Positions 24,901-36,900 of a stretch of DNA of 64,000 nucleotides are shown here, piece by piece. The stretch lies in assembly GCF_965363235.1 (NCBI RefSeq), contig NC_134843.1, positions 92,289,795 to 92,353,794 of the forward strand. The letters are read 5' to 3'. The translations under genes and the position numbers were made by a program. Within the stretch, counting starts at the first letter, position 1; every line of letters begins with the position of its first letter. The DNA comes from Mytilus galloprovincialis. Taxonomy: Eukaryota; Mollusca; Bivalvia; Mytilida; Mytilidae. Under the pieces are notes generated by a model. It was not told the DNA's origin. It ran no database searches and worked only from the letters and a program-made list of their open reading frames with translations.

Positions 24901-27900
24901 TGTGTTTCAGAAAGATACAGTGCAGATGGTAGTAAAATAACAAACACCTGAATATGCTGAATTGGATTTGAAACTCACAGTTCACTTAATTATACTGTTT
25001 AAATCACCTATTATTGTGTAGATATTTAATGTCCCTCTATTGTCCAGAACAATCAATACAATCCAATATAATATTATTTCTTACCTGCATGACCTGAGAG
25101 GGGCATCTCAAAGATTTTAACAGAGTATATTCTAACACCATTAGCAGGAACAAAAACAATATATCCATCAACATGCAAAAACGATTATTATCTTTTTTAA
25201 ACACAAAATGCATTTACCTTATGTATCCATTGGATGCTAAGGCGTGAAGCATTTCCAACTGCACTTTTTTATTATGGAAAATGAAAGTCTTAAATTATCT
25301 ATAATCTGAGTTTTTAAATACTGTTATTTTCATGTATATACTTTTCATTTCAGACCAGCATTCAGCAGAGGTCCACATACACTCACTGTTCCAGCAGAGT
25401 TATTTCAAGAGAACCGACAAAGGTTATGTGAAAAGTTAAAGGGAAAAGTTCCGAGTGGTGCCATTGTATTGTTGCAGGGTGGAGATTCACAGACTAGATA
25501 TTGTTCTGACCATGAACCTTTATTTAGACAGGTAACAGTATACTGTAACTGAAATCCCTGTTAACACTAGGATAGGAAGTTAATACACACATGGCATACT
25601 GTACATCAAGTCATTTCCACGAAAATAAATGAATCTACAGTAATAGGAATATCATCTTAATAACATATTCAGTTATGTGCATGAGAAAGTAAGCTTGGAA
25701 TAAACAAATCTTCACTTGAAATTTGTTACTTTATATTAATTTCAGGAGTCACATATGTATTATACTGATTACATGCTCGTATTATTTTCATTATATCTGT
25801 GAAAAAAAGTATTCAGAGAAATAATTGTATGTGTTATTCTCTTTAGAAATATAGCATAACGCTTGACATGTAAAACTGTGCCTTTTTTACCTATTGAAAA
25901 TGACACATCCATTATAATTAATATCTAAGTATTACCTTGATACATGTATAGACCTATAATTTCCTTAAAGCAGAAGGTGAAAAATGTCACTTTTTTTTTG
26001 TGAGTGGAACAATTAATTAAATGTTCTATGTTCTAGGAATCCTATTTCCAATGGGCTTTTGGAGTGGAAGAACCAGATTTTTATGGTTCCATTGAGGTAG
26101 ATACAGGAAACACAATATTGTTTCCTCCCAAACTTCCAGAAGACTATGCTGTCTGGATGGGAAAGTAAGATATTTACAAAAGAGAACTTATTGTATAAAG
26201 TTCTTCAATGAAATGTCAATACCAATTAAGGATTCATGACATTACTTGTGTGTGAAAACATAAAAAATAGGCTTCTTGTAGGAACTTTAACTAAATTTAA
26301 AATAGGGCTGATGTGATGCTTAGAATATTTTCATGCTGGGAGTAGATTAACATAAAGAAAATCTTCCATGTGAAGATCTTTTTAAACAAAGATCGTTCTA
26401 TATATACAATTTCTTAGTCATATTTGTGTCAGCCTAGATTTTGCATAATTTCTCCATTTTGCTCAATTTACTATAACTCTAAAATAGATCATTTAAATCT
26501 GCAGATTAGAGGCATCATGAAAAACATTTAAGTTCTTGTCCAAAATAGTCCTGCACTAGAGGATATACTTTTATAATCCAAATTAAGTCTGTTCAAAGAA
26601 TAATCTATGATGACTTTTATATTGTCCTATTATGATCTTTTATAATAAGAAAAATGAAAGAAAATTCATTAAGGGTTCCCAAAACCCGGTTTCTTGTCTG
26701 CAATGGCTTCTTTCAGTATTAAAAGTGGAATGTTGAATGCCAGAAACTAAATTCATTCAGTCATTTATCAGTCAGATATGGAATAATAACAAAAATTCAC
26801 ACTTTTTCTTCAGATTCTATTTCTTGATGATGAAGAAACTTCTTTCAAAGTTTTGATAAAGTCGTTGATGTCTGAATAATTTAACCCTTGACCAAACTGC
26901 ATCCATTATCAGTTAGATAGATCAATATATTTTCAAAGTTTGTTTTATCTGTTATCTCTTTATCATAAAAATGATTCTGCTCAAGTTTCATAAAATTCAA
27001 TGAAGGTTTGACACAGTTGAGAATAATCAGAAATAAGAAAGAAAAAAAAGTTTTATCAGTACAGTACGGAAATTTAAGAAAAAAATTATTTTCAAAATAT
27101 TGATTTCCACACGGTCTTTTGATTATTAAGAAACTTTGATCTAGTTTTGTAGAACCTATGATGGTTAAACAAAGTCATTGTTGTCTAAAAATCCATATAC
27201 TGAACCTAAATATTGATGCCACTGGTCTCAACACCTCCGACGACAGAATGTAGGAACATTTTCTCTGGCTTCCACAACTTTCAATCAAACTATGAAAAAC
27301 ATCAGCATGAATTGAAAATGATGACAAACTCTTAATGATAATCATGTTATTTTTGGATGGATGTATCTAAAAACAAAATGAAACAATGTATAACTTAAGG
27401 TAGATGTTGTTAGAAGTTTTACAATAAAACAAAATATAACTGTTTTTTCAGGTTACTTTCATGTGAAGACTTCAAAGAGAGTTATGGTGTAAATGAAGCT
27501 CATTGGTCATCAGATGTACGTTTTTATACAATTGTCTTTTATTCTGAGGGGGAATTGTTAATTTGTGTTCTTACAACATTCATTATGGAAAAGTAGTCTT
27601 TCGTTTTGTGAAACTAATCTAATAGGACAAAAATATACAAAGTGAACATCAGAAAAATTTGAAAAAATATAAATAATTTTATTCGGACAAAAACTTCAAA
27701 TAATCATTTTCTTGTGAATCTTTTTTTTTAAATGTATCCAAGACCCAAATGTCTTGGTTGCATTTTTGGTATAAACACAAAATTAAGTATCCAAAATTTG
27801 AAAAAAATATAAATAATTTTCTTCGGACAAAAACTTCATATCATCGTTTTCTTATGAAAATTAAAAAAAAAATGTATCCAAGTCCCAAATGGCTGGTTTG

Positions 27901-30900
27901 CTTATTTGATATAACCACAAAATCAAGTATCCACAAAAATGTATTTTTCCTAAATCCACAAAAAATGATACCCACGAAAATAAATTAATCTACATTATTT
28001 AGAAATATAAAATTAAAAAATAATCTTAAAGTCAAACTACAATAGGTGTTTAAACTTTCTAGAAGTTTCAAGGATTGTGGCTAAATTTTTACCATCTTTT
28101 GAAAATTTGTTTAAAAAAAAATTTCCTTTGTTTGGAAAATGGCGAAATTGCTTTATACCTGTGTACAAATTTGTAGACTGAGGTTTGTCTTTTACCTTTT
28201 AGGTATGGCTTTGTCTGTCATGTTTTATCTTTGTAGGGACCTTTTTTGCTCCTTTGTATCTTCTTTCCTTTAAATTCTTTTAATTTTTTTATTGCTGTTT
28301 TATTTCAGATCTCTTCAGTATTGAAAGGAAGAAACCCAGCAGTTTTGTTGACATTGGTAAGTTGGTGTATACTTTTAATAATCTGACACTGTGATTTTAC
28401 TCTTTATTGAAAAACCTTATCAAATTGAACAGTTTAAATCTGGTTAAAGACATATAACTGAATACATTTGAGCTGCGTCGGATAGAAATCGACCTTATGC
28501 AAGTGCACGATACATGTACATCTCTCCATTAAGTTTGCCTCAACCTTGTTATGAAACTCATACACAATACTTATTACAACAAAACTCAGTACAAATTTGC
28601 AGGGGTAGCATCACTTTTACCGTTCTTAATTTATGTCCCCTTATAACTTAATATGATTTGCAAGCGGGGGCATAAAACAGTTACAGACTTTTCGTAGTGA
28701 TTTTTTCAACCCTGAATAAGTTAACAGATGTATTGATATTCAATTCCATAAGGTCAATTTCAATCCGACACAGTTCATTCATTTCAGGATGATAATATAA
28801 AAATGATATTTAATTATAAACTTTACCAAATGGAAGATAAATGTGAAGTTTCATTTTACAGAAAGGACTGAACACAGACAGTGGTAACTATAGCAGAGAA
28901 GCATCATTTGATGGAATCAGTCAGTAAGTGTATTTCTGATTGTTTTTAATATACTTTTAAAGTCATGGTATTTAAATGTAAGTTTCTTTTCTTTATTTTT
29001 TGTGAAATATTGAAATGTTAGCTCAGTAGAAATTATTTGTTTTGATATTCATGTTTTGATTTGGAAGTTAAAGTTTACTCTTTTATTTTAAAAGAAATTG
29101 ATCTGGTTTGAAAGGTTATCGTTTCAGCAATCTTTGGAAGTAATACCTATTGGAGAAGAAAAAAACCTTTTTAATATTTGTTGACTTGGTAAAAGGCCAA
29201 GTATACAATACTAGTTAATTACGTAGGAACTCGTGTATAAGTCAGAAGTTTTGGAGTAAAATTCAGATTCCAGAGAGGGGTACCGACTTATACACAATTC
29301 AGTCATATGGCATTAGTTTTCAGCAGACTATACAGTATTCATCTTCAAAACTGCAAAAACTCATTCCTTTTCTGCAAATTCATAAAGATAGCAACTTGAC
29401 TAGTGCATCCATTGTGCTTTTGTATTTTTATGAAAATTATTAAATGAAATATTTCAATATTTTAGATTTAAAGTAGATAATACAATTCTTCATCCAGAAA
29501 TCATGGAATGGTAAGTATATGAATAAAGAAACTCAAAGTTCCCTGTTATCTGTGATAAGTATATGAATAAAGATACTCAAAGTTCCCTGTTACCTGTGGT
29601 AAGTATATCAATAAAGATACTCAAAGTTCTCTGTTACCTGTTGTAAGTATATCAATAAAGATACTCAAAGTTCCTTGTTACCTGTGGTAAGTATATGAAT
29701 AAAGATACTCAAAGTTCCCTGTTACCTGTGATAAGTATATGAATAAAGATACTCAAAGTTCCGTGTTACCTGAACACAAGTTTTAAATAACAATTTTTAC
29801 AATTCTATAATATAATATTCAAGATTACAATGTCTTTTTTTCTGGGAGTTACATCCCATGATATCGATGGATAGCAGAAAAAAGTAAAGAAGTTCCTTTA
29901 ATTGATATGAATTAAAGAAAATTATTTTTACAGAGTATTGGAGGTGTTCACATGTATATTTCTTAATTCTGTAATAAGTTGAACTTAAATTGCAACCATA
30001 ACATACATATCACTATTAATACTACAATAAATGTACATCTATATACACAATACCTCACCCTCGTTTACTAAATTCTTGACAGCTACTGTAGTTCATTATT
30101 ATTTGTTGGATACCAATGTTCATGGTACAGGTGAACCACATATTTAAATGTTTAACAAAGTACAAACTTTTCCATATGCCTGAATGCAGACCTTTGTAAA
30201 ACCATTAAAACAAATATCGATAAAAATGCAATGTTTTATTTATCCAAGAAAATTGGTAACAATGAAAACAAATGAATCAACAGTATTATATTTAAATCAG
30301 CAGTTACTCATCTATGTACAAACACTGAAGCCTGACTTTTAAGGCAAGGGAAGTAAATATGTAGTTGCCAAATGTATTGGAATTTATTTTTCAGTAGAGT
30401 GTTCAAGTCAGACAAAGAATTGGATGCTATCAGATATTCCAATAAGATAAGCAGTGATGCTCATAAAGAGGTACGTGATGACACTATTGGATCTGTTAGA
30501 TTACCAAAATTGGGGATCATCCGAGTTCACTCCTGGTTTTTCAGTGGAGTTCATATTGTGTACTGACTGTTGTGTGTTGTTTTTTTATGTCCTTTTCTTT
30601 TATCCATGCTGTTTTGCCCTTCTTTCACTACCCAACCCCGTTCAGTATCTCATTATTATCATTTTTTTTAATCCAGAGAAATTAAATTTTCAGATTTCAT
30701 GGCTGTTCCCAATTAAATACATGGGTTTTTTTTTTTTTTGGAGTTGTTGCCTCATTAATGTTTAACAAACATGTGTTTTTAAATTAAAAACCTTTGTAAT
30801 ATGTTTTTTCTAACAGATAATGAAATCAATCCGACCAGGAGTGTACGAATACCAGATGGAAAGGTAGGCATATGAATTTAATATATTTTATATCTGAAAT

Positions 30901-33900
30901 AACCATTAAAAACGGGTCTATTGGCTAATTCATTCAGGTGTTGTACCTATATACAACTTCTATTATACAAAATAACATAATATATATATGTAGAAGCTGT
31001 ATTGGTGTCTCTACTTAATTTGATAAAAGGTAACTTAAATCCAAATATTCAAAGGTAAATAACTGTTACTGTCCTAATATCTATTATGCATTTGGTTATT
31101 GTTGGCTCTTTCAACAATATCTCCCTATAACATTCATATTTGCGTAAGTTGCAGTTGCAGTTGATATTCTACATTACACTTAAATATATTTATCTTACCC
31201 TAAAATGTTATATTTTGTAAAATTGATCAACTATTTTTAAGTTTCAATGATGCTCTTATACAACACAGGCAATCGCCAAAAGAGAAGTAATTTCTCCAAA
31301 TTTGAACAAATAAACATTCGTGATTTGATTCCTATTGTCTTTTCTATGTGAAAAACTTTTATAACTTTTTATTTTTGTTTTAATATATATTTATTGATGT
31401 ACAGTTGAATGAATCATGACTGCCATAGCTATGATTTGCCATTTTTCAGCAAAATAATATTTTCTTACATACCAATGTAGAGAAACTACACTACAACTGT
31501 TCTTTTCCATGTTTCCTATTTGATTTTCTCCTACCTTGCAAAGGCTGTATATCTAGTCGAGGTTGTTTAAAACATCCATCATCAAGATTTTCTCCCACAG
31601 TTTGCAAAAAAATATATATCCATTTAAGAAATCACTTACAATTCATGTGTTTCCCTTGCACATTTTACCATCCTAAACGACGCTTCATTAATGACATGAT
31701 TATGTGACTTACAGCAACACAGAAGAGATAAAGTTTTTGAGATTGAGAGGTTCTTTGATTCCATCTAAAGCATTGTATGAATGATATATGCTCAGATATC
31801 ATATTTACAAAATAATGTTTGTAAATGTGTGTATTATGATTTTTGTCAAGAAAACAATTTCAATATTAAATACACAAGTTGCAAAATATATTGTACATAT
31901 ATTGCCTAATGTAGAAATGTGTCTTTCTTTTATTTGATTAAAATTCTGATTTCAGTTTATTCAAGCATTACTGTTATTTTACGGGTGGAATGAGAGGTGA
32001 AGCTTACATTTGTATTTGTGGGACGTAAGTACTGATTTTTCACTGTTATCCTTTCAGTCTGTTTTAACATTATTGGTATTTCACTGGTGGGACAAGAAAT
32101 GGGTCATATGCTTGTGTTTATGGATCGTAAGTACTATGCACAATTACATATGCATGAAGACTAAGTTTTCATTTAAAATACATACCCAGAAATTATATAG
32201 ATTTTTAGAGGACTGTAGATTCACTATTATTCGTTGGATATCAAATTTTATGGATTTCCCCTGTCTAGGTAAATCACAAAGGTTCAATGAAATACAAATT
32301 TTCTGTAAATAGATAGATAGATCTTTTTTATCAAATATCAACATTAAAAATCATAAAACAATAGCAGACATGTAAACATACTACAATAATAAAATCTTAA
32401 AACAATTGGTGATACCTAATAAGGATTGACCATGAAAGCCATACGGCTTATTTCCAATGGGGTCCATTCATGTTACATTCTTAAAAATATTAAATATAGT
32501 TATAAGAAAATCATGATTTTTCGGGCTTTATACTAATTATGCTAGAATTAAAAATTTACGATGACAATGACTAGAATATAAAAGCTAATCAATAATATAA
32601 AAGTTTGCTATTAAAATCGTTGCTTGCTTTCCTTTTTTGACAAATAATCCTTAACACCAGATTTATACGATTCAAGGTTATTAATGGTGCAAAAGTCCAA
32701 TCCTTTATAGCATTATAATAAATTGTTAAAGTCTGTTGCCCTTTTATAGGTGTGATAAAAAAAAATTATAATCACTAGATCTTGTTGAATAATTATGACA
32801 ATCTTTGATTTTAGTAATATTGCCTTGCATGTAGTAAGGGTTTTTGTTATAAAATATTTTATGTACATGGTTGTTTGACTCTATTTTCAAGAAATCAATG
32901 CTATTTTATAGTACAATAAAATTTACAGAAGTTCTATTTCCCAGTTCCTTTACTACTAGTAAATTGGAAAAATAGAATTAATGCCACCCATATTTCTCAC
33001 AGTTGTTGCACATTTTGACATTTGAAAAAAGTATAGTGATATAATCCTGTCCATAAACACTCCAATGAAAATGTCAGTGGGACAATTCTTAAATTGAACA
33101 GAGTCTGAAAGATGTATTTAACTGTCAAACATAGAAGGCTCGAGTATGAAGTGTTTCGATAACAGGCATCTATAATTATTCAAATTAACCCTTCTTCATG
33201 TGATAAAAAAATATGACATCCTCAGAGAAATAAAAGAATTAGAGATCCAAGGTTCAAGGGCAATAAATAAAAAAAAAGCAGTGCTTTGTTGTTCTTTAAT
33301 ACTTTTTAGTAATATCTTTATAATAAGAGAAATGAAACCTTCAGAGCAATGCAATTTAATTTCCATTCTAATTTATATTTCCAATGGGCATAAATCGTAA
33401 AGTATATTTGATCAGAACTTATTTTCAAAAGTGTAAGACATTGCTGATATAAACCTATGATATGAGTTTCATAAAATTCTGACAAGAATTGAACACATGA
33501 GAGGGATAACATTGCAATTTTCCATATAATCAATATTTTCAAGGGGCATAACTCTTTAACAAATAATGGATCAGCACTGGTTTTGAACCCTTCAAGAACA
33601 TTTAATGATATAAACCTATAGCATAAATTTTATAAAAATCAGGCAAGAACTAGCACTCGTAAGGCAATTTTCCATATACATGTACTTAATATTTTTCAGG
33701 GGCATAACACTTTAAAATTATTGATCGGCACTGATTTTCGAATTTGTCCAATACATTGCTAATATAAACCTATGAAACAAGTTTCATAAAAATATGACAA
33801 GAATTGTACGCATGAGAGCGCTAACTATGCAATTTTCCATAAAATTAATGTTTCCAAGTGACATAACTCTTTTAAAAATAATTGATCAGCACTGATTTTG

Positions 33901-36900
33901 GAACTCATCCAATACATTCTGATATATATATATATAAACCTATAGGTATTGTTTCCATTTTATTTATTTTCATTTTTTCAGGGGAGCTAATGGTGCAGTA
34001 TTACATTATGGCCATGCAGGAGAACCAAACAGTAAACTGGTACAGGATGGTGACATGTGGTAAGTTGGAAATTAGATACAATTATATCTTGTTGCTATAT
34101 TTGATACCACAAACACGGTAGTTGTTATAATTTTAAGGAATTTGTAAATTATTATTTCATAATAATGAGATTCTTTTTTTTTCCTGTAGAATAATTGTTG
34201 CAGCTTGGAATTAAATACTGGGTAAAAGCTGCATTATTTTTATACTTTTTTTTATATTCGCCACATACAATTTTTGAATCAAAAATAGAAAGTTTGTATT
34301 CACAGATCTGAAAAGTGCTTGCACATTACAACTGACAACTCATCACTGTTGACCTGCTGACCAAAACATATCAAGTCAATCTTTTTTATGAAAGTGTGAT
34401 GAAAACATTTGTTGGAAAAACAAACAGACAGACCAATGGATGTACTGACACCTGATTGGAGTATTAACTTTTATTAAATATGAGGCAGTGTTCATGAAAA
34501 TACATTCTTTCTTATTAACATGATTAATGTTATGTATTTATGTAATTATTTTCATTTCAGTTTATTTGATATGGGCTGTGAGTATTATTGCTACGCATCG
34601 GATATCACATGTTCCTTCCCAGCCAATGGAAAGTTTACAAAGAGACAGAAGGGAATATACGAAGCTGTATTGAAATCTAGTAGGGCAGTAATGGCAGCTG
34701 TAAAACCAGGTACCTTTTCTCCTCAAGTCCCCCATAAATCAGGAAAAAACATTTCCTCATTATCATTTCTTTTACTAAGGATAATGCTATGAATATTTGA
34801 AAAAGTTTTAAATTCTTATCGCTTTGGGTTAATTAAATATCATTATCATTATTTGTTAAAGACTTTCACTTTGATATATCATGAAAAAATATTTAAATGT
34901 ATATTGCAGCTGGTGTTGATGATGAACTGTTTTCCCCTCGTATTTACTTATAATGGAGAAATTTCTCATGTTTTCAGAAATTAACAAAATACCTTCGAAA
35001 GATTCAAGTTTAATATTGCTTTTTAGCTCATCTGGCCTCTGAATTAGTAATTTTACGAAAATTTTGCTGTTTTTTTTTTTTGGTTATTATCTTGAATATT
35101 ATTATAGATAGAGATAAACTGGAAACAGCAATAATGTTCAGCAAAGTAAGATCTACAAATAAGTCAACATGACCAAAATGGTCGGTTGACCCCTTAAGGA
35201 GTTATCAAGTTGGAATTTTGGTAGCGTCACTATAACTGTTCTAGAGTTATGCTCCTTTATAAATGGAAAAATTACAAAATTTTTAGTTTCCTTTCTCTAA
35301 CTAAAGTTTGACTCAATCAAATTTTTTGAAACTTACACACAATGCTTATTACCACAAACCACAGATCATGTTTGCATTTTAATGGCGTCACTCTAACCGT
35401 TCTAGAGTTATGCTCCTTTATAAATGGAAAAAATACAAAATTTTTAGTTTCCGTTCTCTAACTTAAGTTTTGCCTCAACCAAATGTGATTAAACTTATAC
35501 ACAATGCTTATTACCACAACATAAAGATCAAGCTTGAATTTTGGTGGGGTCACTTTAACCATTCTTGAGTTATGCTCCTTTATAAATGGAAAAAAATGCA
35601 AAATTTTTAGTTTCCGTTCTCTAACTTAAGTTGCTTCAACCAAATGTTATGAAACTTGTACACAATGCTTATTACCACAAAATTAAGATCAAGTGTGAAT
35701 TTTGGTGGGGTTACTTAAATCATTATCGAGTTATGCCTCTTTAAAAATCGAAAAATTGCATTTTTTTTTTAGTTTCCGTTCTGTAACTTTGTCCCAACCA
35801 AACATTATGAAACCTATACACAATATTTATTACCACAAAACTCAGATCAAGTACAAATTTGGGTAGCGTCACTTTTATTGTTCTTGAGTTATGTCCCTTT
35901 ATAATGTTGTATGCAAGCGGGGGCATCATCTGTGTCCATGGGGACACATTCTCCATTTATTTTTTATATATTTCATCATTCTGAGTTGGATTTCTGACAC
36001 ATAATTTCAAGTTTTTAGATGAGTTATTCGTTTTATTACATTGCCTTTAAATGTAAAATAAGTTAAAAAAAATACAAGGACCTATATCTTTTTCAGCACG
36101 TTCTAACTTCATGTAGATGCTTCTTTATTGTCAACACCTATTGTTTTGTATGGAGTCACAGATGTGAAATTAATAAATTTGACTGGAAAATCTCAATATT
36201 TCTTTGCAACTAATGAACTGTACTAACAAGTACTTCTGTGAACACAAACAAAGATTCAGGCAGGCTAAATAATGAATAAATAGATGAAGAACTATACTCA
36301 AAAATAAGATATAATTTATTTAACAATACAGATATCTATAAATTTGATATTTTATTTCATAGGTGTTAGTTGGGTTGACATGCACTTACTGGCAGACAGA
36401 ACACACCTAGAAGAATTGAAGATACTAGGTCTTGTTACTGGAGATATTGATGAGATGATGAAAGTCAGACTTGGGGCAGTGTTCATGTCACATGGTCTAG
36501 GTCATTTTATGGGACTAGATACACATGATGTTGGTGGATATCCAGAGGTATGGATTCAATTCTTATTTGAGGAATATTAATAAGTCCCCTACCAACGAGG
36601 TCGAAGGGGACTTTAGGTTTGCACTCCGTCCGTCTGTCGGTCTGTCTGTCCTTCTGTCAGTCCAGCAAATCAGTTTTCCACACTTTTTTTCTTCATGCTT
36701 GAAGATATTGATTTGATATTTAGTATATTGTTTTATCATGACAAGTTACAGATCAAGTTCGATCTGGTAATTTTGTGCAGAGTTATGGTCCTTGGACTTA
36801 GAAAATTGACACAAATATTCGGTTTTCCTCACTTTTTTCTGTCATTCTTGAAGATATTAATTTAATTATTGGTATATTGTTTTATCATGAAAAGTTACAG

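Noticed and set aside
28195-28300. Possible very old copy of the Penelope-like 3' UTR in PEPD intron 4
   Set aside because: The likeness (GGTATGGCTTTGTCTGTCAT and following) is too weak to support by eye.
29511-29775. CRISPR-like regular repeat
   Set aside because: The 44-bp units are contiguous with no unique spacers, and the locus is a eukaryotic intron.
32025-32057. 33-nt intron between exon 10 and its copy
   Set aside because: Too short for a spliceosomal intron, so joint inclusion of both exons was not proposed.
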